From positions 1 to 43,777 of the forward strand of contig JACQVB010000123.1 of NCBI GenBank assembly GCA_016209985.1: a DNA stretch of 43,777 nt, written 5' to 3'. Under the pieces are notes generated by a model. That model saw only the letters and a program-made list of their open reading frames with translations. It searched no databases and was not told the DNA's origin. A program made the translations under genes and the position numbers. Source of the stretch: Gemmatimonadota bacterium (GTDB taxonomy: Bacteria > Gemmatimonadota > Gemmatimonadetes > Gemmatimonadales > GWC2-71-9). Every line of letters begins with the position of its first letter. The first letter of the stretch is position 1. Below are positions 23,046-31,880 of the stretch, piece by piece.

Positions 23046-23159
23046 CGCGCGGAACGCGGAGCGCGGAGTGCGGAGTTGTCCGGCTGAGCACTAGGTGAAC
23101 ATCGCGATCGCGTAGCGAGACCGATCACTCCACGCTCCGCATTCCGCGCTCCGCATTGG
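23046..23159. repeat. Hairpin with 7-bp unit (GNGCGGA) after the RND operon
   Basis: The left arm 23046-23077 reads GCGCGGA, ACGCGGA, GCGCGGA, GTGCGGA. The right arm 23126-23159 has CTCCACG, CTCCGCA, TTCCGCG, CTCCGCA. The 48-base loop includes ATCGCGATCGCG. It starts upstream of the phosphoesterase and ends 8 bases from the RND transporter stop. Confidence 0.87.
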
Positions 23160-23166
23160 AGATGGG

Positions 23167-26100
23167 CTAATCGGCCGCGGCAGGCTCTGTCACGTGCCGT
23201 TCCTCGGGAGCGCCCGTCAGCCTCTTTACCCACTTCGCGACCCAACTCCCGAAATCGTCGAGGTAGGTGTACACCACCGGGACCACGACCAGCGTCAGCA
23301 GGGTGGAGGTGATCAACCCCCCGATCACCGCGTGCGCCATGGGCGCCCGGAACTCCGAACCCGCGCCCAGTGCCAGCGCGGTCGGGAGCATGCCGAAGAT
23401 CATCGCGAGCGTGGTCATCACGATGGGACGCAGCCGCAGCTCGCCCGCGTCGATCAGTGCCTGCGAACGCTCGCTCCCCCGCCCCCGCGCCTTGTTGGCG
23501 AAGTCCACCAAGAGGATGGCGTTCTTGGTGACCAGACCCATCAGCATGATGACGCCGATCATGCTCATGATGTTGAACGTGCCCCGCGTGACCATGAGGC
23601 CCAGCATGACCCCGATCAGCGACAGCGGCAGCGAGAGCATGATCGCCAGCGGCTGGAGGAAGCTGCCGAACTGCGATGCCAGGATCAGATAGATGAACAC
23701 GATGGCGAGCGTCAGGGACTCGAGGATGTAGCCCACCGTCTCGATGAAGTCGGCCTGCTCGCCGCCGAAATTGAACCGGTAGCCCGGCGGCAGCTCGATC
23801 GTGGTGAGCCGTTTCTGCACCTCACCCGAGACCTCGGTGAGCGCGCGGCCCTGGTAGTTGCCTTCGATGGTCGCCACCCGCTCCAGATTGCGATGCTTGA
23901 TCTGCTCGGGCGCCGAGCTCTGCCGGATGGTGGCCACCTGCGCCAACGGGATCATCACCGGCACGCCCCGGCTGTCGAAGCGGCTCGCGGCCAGGGGGAT
24001 CCGCGCGATATCCGCCTGCGACGTGCGTGCTTCGGGCGCCAGCTGCACCACCACATCATGCGACAGGCCGTTCGGGTCTTCCCAGTTGCCCGCCTTCTGT
24101 CCGGCGAGGACCGGCCGAAGCCCCGCGCCGATCGAGCCGACCGAGAGACCGACATCCGATGCCAGGTTGCGATTGACGTCGATCACGAATTCCGGCTTGC
24201 TGCCCTCCAGACTCGATCTGAGCTCCACCAGTCCCGGGACGCTCCTGATGGTTTCCAGGGTGCGGTCCGAGACGGCTTGCAGCCGGGTGAGGTCCGGCCC
24301 TTCCAGATTGAGCTGAATCGGCGCCTGCCCGCCACCCATGCCCAGCTGCGTCACCCGCGCGGTCACACCCCTGAACCGCGGCGTCTCGGCGCGCAGGAAT
24401 GTCTCGAACTGCTGTTGGCTGCGTTTGCGGCTGTCTTTCGGGGTCATCTTGATGAAGATGAAGCCCTTGTTGACCGCGTTGTTCTGCTGGGCGCCGCCGA
24501 TGGTGGTATAGGTCAGCACCACTTCGGGTTGAACGCGGAGGAACCGGTCGACCTCCATTGCTTTCCCGGTGGTGTACTCGATGGAGGATCCCACCGGAGC
24601 CTCGAGGCTGAGCGCCGTTTGCTCCTGATCGGACTGGGGCATGAACTGGCCGCCGACCGCGCCGATGGCAAACAAGCTCATGGCGGCGACGAACGCGAAT
24701 GCCGCGATCCCCATGGTGGCCAGCCGGTGCGCCAGCGCCCAGCCGATCAGCCGGCGATAACGCTGGCCCAGACCCACGAACCACCGATTGAATTTCGCGA
24801 GCCCTCGGCCGATCGGCCCGCGGGGAGCGCCACCCTCCGCCTGCGGGTCGTACCAGAGCGAGGACAACATGGGATCGAGCGTGAAGGAGACCAGCAGCGA
24901 CACCAGCACGGCAAAGGCGACCGTGATGCCGAACTGGAAGAAGAAGCGGCCCACGATCCCTTTCATGAAGGCGACGGGGACGAATACCGCGATCACCGAC
25001 ATGGTAGTGGCGAACACGGCAAACCCGATTTCCGAGGTGCCGTGCCGCGCGGCGGCATAATGATCTTCTCCCCGCTCCACGTGCCGCACGATATTTTCCC
25101 GCACCACGATCGCGTCATCGATCAGAATGCCAATCGCGAGCGAGAGCGCCATGAGGGTCATGGTGTTCAGGGTGAAGCCGAACGCGTAGATCGCGAGAAA
25201 CGCCGAAATCACCGACACCGGCAGCGTCAATCCGGTGATCACCGTCGAGCGCCACGAATTCAGAAACAGGAATACGATGAAGACGGTGAGCAGCGCGCCT
25301 TCGATCAGCGTCGATTGCACGTCCTCCACCGAGTTACGGATCCAGGTGGAGTTGTCCTGGAGGATTTCCACCCGTACTCCGCCGGGAAGCGTCCGCGAGA
25401 GTTGCTCCACCGCCCGCTTGACCCCATCGGCCACGTCCACGGTGTTCGCGCCGGAGACTTTGCGCACCTCGAGCGCGACCCCGCGCTCGCCGTTGATGTA
25501 GGCCGCATCGCGCTCTTCTTCCTGAGTGTCCTCGATTCGCGCGACCTGGCCGAGGCGGACCGGAATGCCGTTCCGGACGACCACCGGTACCTGCTCGAAA
25601 TCGCGGGGATCCTTGATCCGTCCTTGCACCCGGACCAGGTTCTCGGCGCTGCCCCGCTCCACCCGCCCGGCCGGCACGTCGCTGTTGTCCCGTTCCAGCG
25701 CGCTCACCACCATGTCCGGCGAGATGCCCAGCGCCTCCATCCGGTCCGGCAGGAGCAGCGCGTGGATCTCGCGCTTGAGCCCGCCGACGACCGCGACGTT
25801 GCCGACTCCGGGAATGTTCTCGATCCGGCGGCTGATGACTTCGTCGGCCAGCTGGGTCAGCTCCCGGAGACGCCACCCTTCGCCGCGCACCGAGAGCGAC
25901 ATGATGGCCTGCTGGCTCGGGTCCGCGCGGGAGATGATCGGCGGGTCGATGTCCTTGGGCAGGTCCAGCCGGATACCGTCGATCTTCGCGCGCACGTCCG
26001 CCTGGGCGTCCATGACCTTGGTGCCCAGGTTGAACTGGACGAAGATCATGGAGAAGCCTTCGGTCGAGGTAGACTGCACCAGCTTGACACCCTGCACCGG

Positions 26101-26316
26101 ATTCACGGCTTCTTCGATTTTCTTGGTCACCTCGCGCTCGACCGCCTCGGGCGAGGCACCCGGGTAGCGGGTTTGCACGATGAGGAACGGGAACTCGACG
26201 TCCGGAAACGCGTCGATCGAGAGCCGCCGATAGGAGAACAACCCCAGCACCACCAACGCCATGATCATCATGGTGGCGAATACCGGCCGCTTGATTGAGA
26301 GATCGCTCAGGAACAT
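23167..26316 (-). CDS. RND efflux transporter permease (HAE1/AcrB family)
   Basis: 1049 residues, full length for an AcrB-type proton-driven inner-membrane pump. The N-terminus MFLSDLSIKRPVFATMMIMA is standard (TM1). The proton-relay Asp pair is visible in SLAIGILIDDAIVVRENI, and the TM10 Lys in MGLVTKNAILLVDFANKARG. Repeated porter-domain features are FPDVEFPFLIVQTRYPGASP and GVMLGLMVTRGTFNIMSM. It begins 4 bases after the adaptor stop and works with the adaptor and TolC-like protein encoded just upstream. Substrates cannot be predicted; lipophilic compounds are usual. The operon is headed by a TetR gene, so induction by a ligand of that repressor is likely. Confidence 0.96.
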   Translation of the reverse strand: MFLSDLSIKRPVFATMMIMALVVLGLFSYRRLSIDAFPDVEFPFLIVQTRYPGASPEAVEREVTKKIEEAVNPVQGVKLVQSTSTEGFSMIFVQFNLGTKVMDAQADVRAKIDGIRLDLPKDIDPPIISRADPSQQAIMSLSVRGEGWRLRELTQLADEVISRRIENIPGVGNVAVVGGLKREIHALLLPDRMEALGISPDMVVSALERDNSDVPAGRVERGSAENLVRVQGRIKDPRDFEQVPVVVRNGIPVRLGQVARIEDTQEEERDAAYINGERGVALEVRKVSGANTVDVADGVKRAVEQLSRTLPGGVRVEILQDNSTWIRNSVEDVQSTLIEGALLTVFIVFLFLNSWRSTVITGLTLPVSVISAFLAIYAFGFTLNTMTLMALSLAIGILIDDAIVVRENIVRHVERGEDHYAAARHGTSEIGFAVFATTMSVIAVFVPVAFMKGIVGRFFFQFGITVAFAVLVSLLVSFTLDPMLSSLWYDPQAEGGAPRGPIGRGLAKFNRWFVGLGQRYRRLIGWALAHRLATMGIAAFAFVAAMSLFAIGAVGGQFMPQSDQEQTALSLEAPVGSSIEYTTGKAMEVDRFLRVQPEVVLTYTTIGGAQQNNAVNKGFIFIKMTPKDSRKRSQQQFETFLRAETPRFRGVTARVTQLGMGGGQAPIQLNLEGPDLTRLQAVSDRTLETIRSVPGLVELRSSLEGSKPEFVIDVNRNLASDVGLSVGSIGAGLRPVLAGQKAGNWEDPNGLSHDVVVQLAPEARTSQADIARIPLAASRFDSRGVPVMIPLAQVATIRQSSAPEQIKHRNLERVATIEGNYQGRALTEVSGEVQKRLTTIELPPGYRFNFGGEQADFIETVGYILESLTLAIVFIYLILASQFGSFLQPLAIMLSLPLSLIGVMLGLMVTRGTFNIMSMIGVIMLMGLVTKNAILLVDFANKARGRGSERSQALIDAGELRLRPIVMTTLAMIFGMLPTALALGAGSEFRAPMAHAVIGGLITSTLLTLVVVPVVYTYLDDFGSWVAKWVKRLTGAPEERHVTEPAAAD

Positions 26317-26320
26317 GGGA

Positions 26321-27400
26321 TCAGCCCTCCCGGCCTACGACCTGTATCCGATCCCCGACCTTCATCCCCTCCGCCGGTCCCACCACCGCCGTATCGCCGG
26401 GACTTAACCCGCGCTTGATCTCGATCAGCGCGCGGATTTCGTCCGTGATACCGGTAAGAACGGTGCGCCGCGCGATTTTGCCGCCCTCGACCACCAGCAC
26501 GTAGGTGGTGTCACGGTCTATACGGACCCCGGTCCGCTGAACCGCCAGCGCGTCCCGCGCTTCCCGGAGCACCACGCGGCCCGAGGCGAAGAGGCCCCCC
26601 ACCAGGCGGTGCTGCGGGTTGGGAACGGTCACATAGACTTTCACCTGGCGGGTCGAAGGATCCACTGCGGCGTTCACCCGGGACACCTTGCCACTCACGC
26701 TCACCCCCTGCTCCACCCCCGAGACGAACAGCGCCACCGCCGAGCCGGCCCGCAGTTGTCCGGCGTATTGGGCCGGCACCGTGGCCTCGAACTCGAGCAT
26801 ATCGGTATTGACCAGCTGGAAGAGGTGGTCGCCATCCTTCACCCGATTGCCCGATTCGACCAGGCGTTGGGAGATGACGCCCGAGACCGGGGCGCGCACG
26901 CTGGCATCGGCCAGCCGTTTCTTGAACTGCGCTTCGTTCGCTTCGGTCGCCCGCAGGTTCAGCTCGGCATTCTCGACATCCTTCTGCGAGACCGCGCCTT
27001 CCGCCAGCAGATTCTTCATTCGCTCGTAATCGGCGGCGGCGATCCGGCGTTGCGCCTCGGCGCTGGCGGCCTGCGGCTCCAGGACGCTGGTTTGAAAGCG
27101 GGCCAGGACCTGCCCTTTTTTCACGGCGTCACCCTCGTTCACCAGCACCGCCTCGACCACCTCCGGGACCGGCGAAGCGATGCGAACGTCCACCGCCGGC
27201 GCGAGTGTGCCGGAGAGCGGGATGCCTTCGACCAAGTCGGCCTTCTCGACCGTGGCAACATCATTGGGGCCGAGAACTGAGGCCGGCGGCTGGCGGCCCT
27301 CGACCGTTTCGGCCTTTCCGGTTTCATCACGGCATGCCACCTGGCTGCCGAACAACGCCAGCAGCGCGAGTAGCGAGAGAGTATGCCAAGCGGTTTTCAT
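26321..27400 (-). CDS. RND efflux periplasmic adaptor (membrane fusion protein)
   Basis: 359 residues. The signal has a lipobox (SQVACRD), so it is probably a lipid-anchored adaptor. The order is a barrel-sandwich half-motif with GIPLSGTLAPAVDVRIASPV and VNEGDAVKKGQVLARFQT, an alpha-hairpin (about 105-160: AEAQRRIAAADYERMKNLLA), the second lipoyl half (ASVRAPVSGVISQRLVESGN), then beta-barrel and membrane-proximal domains ending GDTAVVGPAEGMKVGDRIQV. It bridges the RND pump to the outer-membrane channel. It overlaps the TolC gene by 4 bases (ATGA), so they are translationally coupled. Confidence 0.95.
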   Translation of the reverse strand: MKTAWHTLSLLALLALFGSQVACRDETGKAETVEGRQPPASVLGPNDVATVEKADLVEGIPLSGTLAPAVDVRIASPVPEVVEAVLVNEGDAVKKGQVLARFQTSVLEPQAASAEAQRRIAAADYERMKNLLAEGAVSQKDVENAELNLRATEANEAQFKKRLADASVRAPVSGVISQRLVESGNRVKDGDHLFQLVNTDMLEFEATVPAQYAGQLRAGSAVALFVSGVEQGVSVSGKVSRVNAAVDPSTRQVKVYVTVPNPQHRLVGGLFASGRVVLREARDALAVQRTGVRIDRDTTYVLVVEGGKIARRTVLTGITDEIRALIEIKRGLSPGDTAVVGPAEGMKVGDRIQVVGREG

Positions 27401-28863
27401 CGCTGAGATCCGAGTGGAATGTTGGTCATGCCGATCCTGGCGTCTGCTTCCGTGTTGGTCCCCGCCGCCTGTTCCAGCGGCTTCCGTTCCAGCGGCAACG
27501 GCCGGCCGAGCGCCCGCTCGAGCTGCGCCAGCGCCACGAGGTAGTCCAGCGTGCTCTGGGCCTGATTCATCCCCGCGCGCTGGGACAGGAGCCGCGCGTC
27601 GGACACTTCGAGCTGAGTCGAAAGACCGTTGGCATAGCGCACCGATGCCAGATGCATGGCCCGTTGGGCCTGCCGCACCGTCTCCCGCCGGGCGGCGAGC
27701 AACGAGCCGGTGCGCTTCAGCTCCGCCCTGGCCTGGGCCACGTCGAGAGCGACCTGTTCCTGTACGGTATTGCGCTGGGCGATCGCCTGATCCAGCGCCG
27801 CCTGGGCGCGGGCCACCTGCGCCTCGGTACGGAAACCATTGAATAGGGGAACCGAAACCTTGACCTGGGCATCCCAGTTACGCCGGAACCGGGCGTCGAA
27901 AGGCAGGACCTGCTGCGGGAACGCCTGTTCGGAGAAGGTCGACTGGACCGAGAGGCTGGGCCAGCGATCCGCCTTGGTGCCGCGGAGAATCTGCCGGCGG
28001 ACCTGTACGTTGGCCTCGGCCGCGGTCAGCGCGGGGCGCTCGATTTCCGTCGTGAGCGTCTCATCCGCCACGGCCGGAATGGTGCCGTCCGGAGCGGTGA
28101 GGGGAGTGGCGAGGGTCACGTCCTGATCTACGGGGACGTTCACCAGCCGTTTCAATTCGAGGATCGCAAGGTCGAGATTTCCCTGGGCCTGCACGACCAC
28201 CGGTTCCTGATTGGCCGCGTCTACCTGCGCCCGCAACAGATCGTACTCGGCGCGGGTGCCAGCCCGTTGAAAGAGCTGCACCTGGCGCAACTCCTTACGC
28301 GCTTCCTCGAGACCCGCCGTCGCCACCTCCAGGACCCGTTCCGCGTATTGCGCCTGGAGATAGGCCCGCTTCACCCGGAACGCCACGTCGGCCGCGGTTT
28401 CCCGCTGCTGCGCATCGGTCCCGGCACGAAACGCCTTCGCCGCCTTGAGGCCCGCACCCACCTTGCCGGCCGAGAACAGGAGTTGGCTGGCGGTGACCGA
28501 CGCGTTCCAGCTGTTGGGCGCGCCGAACGGAGAGTTCTTGAAAAGACTCGTGATCCCGGTATCCGAGCCGGTACCCGAACCAAGCGACTGGTAGATCGAG
28601 GCGAACTGCCGCGAGTAGGTCAGGCTGCCGTTCACCTGTGGCAGCGCGCCGGCCAACGCCTCGCGGACCTGGCCCTGCGCGTCCCGATACTGGGCCCGCG
28701 CCGTCTGCATTTCCTCGCCCTGGGCCAGCGCCCGGTTCACCGCCTCATCGAGTGTCAGCGTCACGGTCGTGGTACGGCCGGTTCCAGCCGGTCCCTGCGC
28801 CACGGCAGGCACCGCGAGAACCGTGACCAACCCGACCAGCAAAAACAGCCGTTTCAGTAGCAT
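27397..28863 (-). CDS. TolC family outer-membrane channel
   Basis: 488 residues from ATG 28863, which shares its A with the TetR stop (TGATG); GAGAAGGGA lies upstream. An in-frame ATG at 28884 is possible but lies inside tetR. The signal peptide runs to about AVAQG. Two OEP repeats follow: the first from LTLDEAVNRALAQGEEMQTA with NSWNASVTASQLLFSAGKVG, the second with NWDAQVKVSVPLFNGFRTEA. Long helices such as VARAQAALDQAIAQRNTVQE form the tunnel. It completes a tripartite efflux system with the downstream adaptor and pump. Confidence 0.94.
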   Translation of the reverse strand: MLLKRLFLLVGLVTVLAVPAVAQGPAGTGRTTTVTLTLDEAVNRALAQGEEMQTARAQYRDAQGQVREALAGALPQVNGSLTYSRQFASIYQSLGSGTGSDTGITSLFKNSPFGAPNSWNASVTASQLLFSAGKVGAGLKAAKAFRAGTDAQQRETAADVAFRVKRAYLQAQYAERVLEVATAGLEEARKELRQVQLFQRAGTRAEYDLLRAQVDAANQEPVVVQAQGNLDLAILELKRLVNVPVDQDVTLATPLTAPDGTIPAVADETLTTEIERPALTAAEANVQVRRQILRGTKADRWPSLSVQSTFSEQAFPQQVLPFDARFRRNWDAQVKVSVPLFNGFRTEAQVARAQAALDQAIAQRNTVQEQVALDVAQARAELKRTGSLLAARRETVRQAQRAMHLASVRYANGLSTQLEVSDARLLSQRAGMNQAQSTLDYLVALAQLERALGRPLPLERKPLEQAAGTNTEADARIGMTNIPLGSQR

Positions 28864-29483
28864 CAGTGAGTTCCCTTCTCGCATGCGGCCAATCCTGCTA
28901 CAGCGATGTCCAACCTGATGCGCAGCTCCTCTTTCAACGCGAACGGTTTCTGTTCCACCATCGCCCAGCGCATCAGGGTGTCGTGATAGACAGCGGCCAT
29001 GATCTCGTGGCCACGTTCAGGCGTGACATCGCGGCGGATTTCGCCGGTCGCCTGAAGATGGCGTATCAGCTTGACTCCCAGATCGTCCCAGCGACGGCAG
29101 AAATCGTCACGGTTGTCGTGAAACCGGCGATGGGCGTCGAGCGTGAGGTACTGCGCGAGTTTGGGGTCTTCCTCGTAGAATGACGCGAACTCGACGAACA
29201 TGTCGCGGATCTTGGCGAGCGCCGGGCCGCTGTCCTCGAGGATCGCGGCGGTTTTTTCCTCGGCCTCCTTGATCCACATCTCGGATAGGAAGCCCAGGAC
29301 CTCTTCTTTGCGCGGGAAGTAGTTGAAAAACGTGCCCTTCGCGACATCGGCCTTCTCGGCGATCTCGTCGATGGTGGTGGCCTCAAAACCTTTGTCGCGG
29401 AAGAGCTTGCACGCGCACTTAAAGATCTTCGCGCGAGTCTCTTCCTTCTTGCGTTCCCGACGCGAAAGCTCAAGATCTGTCAT
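28863..29483 (-). CDS. TetR family transcriptional regulator of the efflux operon
   Basis: 206 residues. The N-terminal helix-turn-helix (about 14-62) reads TRAKIFKCACKLFRDKGFEA, then TTIDEIAEKADVAKGTFFNY and FPRKEEVL, a standard TetR domain. The C-terminal ligand domain is helical and its ligand unknown. It is the first gene of the tetR-tolC-adaptor-RND operon, which is unusual because TetR pump regulators are often divergent. Autoregulation is likely: a perfect 12-bp palindrome, CCATAATTATGG, lies 43 bases upstream of the start. Confidence 0.93.
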   Translation of the reverse strand: MTDLELSRRERKKEETRAKIFKCACKLFRDKGFEATTIDEIAEKADVAKGTFFNYFPRKEEVLGFLSEMWIKEAEEKTAAILEDSGPALAKIRDMFVEFASFYEEDPKLAQYLTLDAHRRFHDNRDDFCRRWDDLGVKLIRHLQATGEIRRDVTPERGHEIMAAVYHDTLMRWAMVEQKPFALKEELRIRLDIAVAGLAACEKGTH

Positions 29484-29525
29484 GACTTACACCTCGCCGT
29501 CGTACTGCGTTCAGATTTGTAACAA

Positions 29526-29537
29526 CCATAATTATGG
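29526..29537. promoter_or_regulatory. Palindromic operator candidate for the TetR efflux operon
   Basis: CCATAATTATGG is a perfect 12-bp palindrome and an AT-rich island in GC-rich DNA, upstream of tetR. On the minus strand its CATAAT half could serve as a -10 element, so a bound repressor would block the promoter. No good -35 was found. Another small palindrome, TTGTTACAA, lies just downstream. Confidence 0.55.
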
Positions 29538-29600
29538 ACTAGGGTCAGTTTTGAAGTGGGGTACAGTAATGGTGTGACAGGGGGGAGTCAAGTAAGGGGC

Positions 29601-29725
29601 GATGAAAGGGTCGGTAAGGATCGGTAAGAAACGGTAAGAGTCCGTAAGTGCAGAAGATCACGACGGCGACCGCGTGGCCGCCCCTTCGTGTCTATACCCT
29701 TACCGTCTCTTACCGACCCTTCATC
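29601..29725. repeat. Hairpin with 10-bp unit (GGTCGGTAAG)
   Basis: The left arm has units GGTCGGTAAG, GATCGGTAAG, AAACGGTAAG, AGTCCGTAAG (29609-29648), preceded by GATGAAA. The right arm is CTTACCGTCTCTTACCGACC (29699-29718) plus CTTCATC, the mirror of GATGAAAGGG. The right arm covers the stop codon of the secreted RidA gene, so it is a likely terminator. Confidence 0.88.
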
Positions 29726-30725
29726 TCACAATATTCGACAGTGCGGTCGCTTCTACAGAGATGAGCAGACCGGTCCGCGAGAGGGACTGCACGCCGACGA
29801 CCGTCACCACCGGCGGGTTCCGCCCGGCGAAGTAAGGTGAGCCCGCTGTGTGAATGATGTCGATGTCTTTCGGGTCGTAATTCACCACATAGATGGTGAG
29901 CCGGAGGACGTCGGCCGGGCCGGAGCGGGCCGAACTCAGAGCGGCCGTGAGATTGGCGAAGGCCTGCCGGGCCTGGGTAGCGAGATCTCCTTCGCCGACG
30001 ATTTTTCCGGAGGAGTCGGTCGCGACCTGTCCCGTCACATAGACATCACGCCCGACGCGGATGACGGCCGATCCCAATTCCGGCTTTGGCGCGCGGGTCT
30101 CGACAGCCGTCTTCTGCTCGACTGGCCCATCGTATCCGCCACCACCGAATCCCCGGCCAGGAGCGCCGCCCTCCACACCGGCGCGTCCCCCGCGTTCGGG
30201 ATACCACCGCCTCGCGTCCTGCCGGCGGCGATCGTCGGCGGCCTGCTCTTCGTCCTTTTTCCACTTCTTGTACTCTTTGATTTCGTCGGCGGTCAGGATC
30301 CTGGACAGGCCGTCTTCGAATTTGTTCTGGCGGTCCTTGAGGGTCTTGCCGAGCCGCTGCAGACGCTCGGCGAAGTACATGGCCCCATCGCGGTCGCCGT
30401 CATCGAGCTTGGCGTTCATCTCGTCCCGCATGGTCGTCGCGCTGTCGCGTTGCGGCCTGGTGGAGACCATGAATGAATCCCGCGCCTGGGCATAGCGCGT
30501 GGCTTCTTCCGGCCTGAGACCGAAGAGCGCAGTCGCGGTCGCCGAATCGGGCGGGCCATCGAGCTCCGGGCCGGGAAGCTCGGGCGCCAGAGGTATCTGC
30601 CCCCCGTAGGGCCGCCCGCCCACGCCACCGAACCCCCCTCCGAACCCACCGCGCTGTGCGTGCGCGGTTGTCACCAGCCCGACCGCGAGCGCAAGCGTGA
30701 CCATCATACCAGCTCGTGCATTCAT
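29721..30725 (-). CDS. Secreted Spy/CpxP-like helical module fused to a RidA-type domain (copy 2)
   Basis: 334 residues. The signal peptide ends near TAHAQR. A Gly-rich stretch leads to LPGPELDGPPD, then a helical region (about 65-180: LRPEEATRYAQARDSFMVST, LQRLGKTLKDRQNKFEDGLS, ILTADEIKEYKKWKKDEEQA). This resembles Spy/CpxP LTxxQ periplasmic chaperone repeats. After a Gly-rich linker comes a complete RidA/YjgF domain (about 218-334): VIRVGRDVYVTGQVATDSSG, ARQAFANLTAALSSA, VLRLTIYVVNYD. The catalytic Arg of true RidA (in PPARS) is replaced: it reads NPPVVTVVGVQSL. Enamine deaminase activity is therefore doubtful, while ligand binding between trimer subunits remains possible. It starts 17 bases after its paralogue. 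A repeat hairpin covers its stop. Confidence 0.88.
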   Translation of the reverse strand: MNARAGMMVTLALAVGLVTTAHAQRGGFGGGFGGVGGRPYGGQIPLAPELPGPELDGPPDSATATALFGLRPEEATRYAQARDSFMVSTRPQRDSATTMRDEMNAKLDDGDRDGAMYFAERLQRLGKTLKDRQNKFEDGLSRILTADEIKEYKKWKKDEEQAADDRRRQDARRWYPERGGRAGVEGGAPGRGFGGGGYDGPVEQKTAVETRAPKPELGSAVIRVGRDVYVTGQVATDSSGKIVGEGDLATQARQAFANLTAALSSARSGPADVLRLTIYVVNYDPKDIDIIHTAGSPYFAGRNPPVVTVVGVQSLSRTGLLISVEATALSNIVR

Positions 30726-30742
30726 ACCACCTCCTGGGACCG

Positions 30743-31750
30743 TTACCGCGGCTCGGCTCGATCGCGGCCGGCGCCCACGCCGGGTGCCCCCGCCAGGGCG
30801 GTCGCCTCGATCGAGATGAGCAGACCTTCGCGGTAGAGCGATTGGACGCCCAGGACCGTCAGCGCCGGGGCGTCACTCCGCGGCAGAAAGGCGGCGCCGG
30901 CCTCCCGGATCATTGCCAGGTCCTGCGGCTTGTAGTTGACGACGTAAATGGTCAGGCGAACCACATCGCTCGGTCTCGCACGGGCGGCCTGCAGCACCGC
31001 CGCGAGATTGGCAAACGCCTTGACCGTCTGGGCGTGAAGATCGCCCTCTCCCACGATGCTTCCCTCGGCATCCAGCGCTACCTGTCCGGCCGTGTAAATC
31101 ATGCGGCCGACACGCACGGCGGGCGAGCTCCCGGCCGGGCTTCCCACCGGCGCCGCGATCTCGGTTTTTTCCTCCCGTCCCGTGGTTCCACCCATCATGG
31201 GATTCCAGCGCATCGCGTCGCGCTTCTGCTGTTCGACGTCCGCCTCCTCCGCCTCCTTCTTCCATTTCTTGTAGATCCTGGTCTGATCGGCGGAGAGGAT
31301 CTTGAACAGCACGGCTTCTTCCCATTTGCCCTGCAGGTCCTTGAGCCCGCGCGAGATCTTGGTGGCGCGTTGGGCGTAGAAGAGTGCGGCCGCCCGATCG
31401 CCGCTCGACAGCTTGTCATTCATGATCTCGAGTTGCGTGTGGATACTGTCGCGCTGCGGCTTGGTAGCCGTCACGAACGAGTCGCGTGCCTGCTCGTATC
31501 GTTTCACCTGCTCATCGGTAAGCGTCAGCAGCTTGCGCACTTCGGTGGCATCCGGCGGTCCGTCGAGCTCCGGCCCGGGAAGGACCGGGGCGGAGAATCT
31601 CGGCATCTGGGCGCCCATCTCGCCCATGCCACCCGTCTCGCGTCCACCCATGCCGCCACGTTGTCCCCAAGCAGCATTCGGCAACAGCACCAATGCAAAC
31701 GCCATTGCCCATCCACATCTCACCACCGACGTCCTCCCGGCCTCGATCAT
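30743..31750 (-). CDS. Secreted Spy/CpxP-like helical module fused to a RidA-type domain (copy 1)
   Basis: 335 residues from ATG 31750; AAAGGGAGA lies about 6 bases upstream, which favours this start over the in-frame ATGs at 31756 and 31768. It has a signal peptide (to NAAWGQ) and a Gly/Met-rich segment. LPGPELDGPPD, shared with the neighbour, precedes a helical region (LLTLTDEQVKRYEQARDSFV, LKDLQGKWEEAVLFKILSAD, IYKKWKKEAEEADVE). The RidA domain has VRVGRMIYTAGQVALDAEGS, FANLAAVLQAARA and VVRLTIYVVNYK. The active-site Arg is again missing (DAPALTVLGV). The domain order matches the downstream gene, so this is a tandem duplication that has since diverged. A role in envelope stress is inferred from the helical module only. 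Confidence 0.88.
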   Translation of the reverse strand: MIEAGRTSVVRCGWAMAFALVLLPNAAWGQRGGMGGRETGGMGEMGAQMPRFSAPVLPGPELDGPPDATEVRKLLTLTDEQVKRYEQARDSFVTATKPQRDSIHTQLEIMNDKLSSGDRAAALFYAQRATKISRGLKDLQGKWEEAVLFKILSADQTRIYKKWKKEAEEADVEQQKRDAMRWNPMMGGTTGREEKTEIAAPVGSPAGSSPAVRVGRMIYTAGQVALDAEGSIVGEGDLHAQTVKAFANLAAVLQAARARPSDVVRLTIYVVNYKPQDLAMIREAGAAFLPRSDAPALTVLGVQSLYREGLLISIEATALAGAPGVGAGRDRAEPR

Positions 31751-31880
31751 CACCATTCTCCCTTTCATGGGACACCCCCGCGCCCGGATACCCCTACCCG
31801 CTTCACCCGTACCGGGCGCAAGTTACCGGATGTTACGTCGGGAAGCCCGGTTTGACACTCAGCAGGACTGCGAGGCTCGC

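Noticed and set aside
23194-26298. A 1034-codon open frame on the plus strand
   Set aside because: It is the exact antisense of the RND pump, rich in His, Arg and Asp from reversed GC-rich codons, and matches no family.
31413-31880. N-terminal extension of the DUF72 protein
   Set aside because: Antisense to the secreted RidA gene. The conserved VGTSGFSYKEW begins just after GTG 31881.
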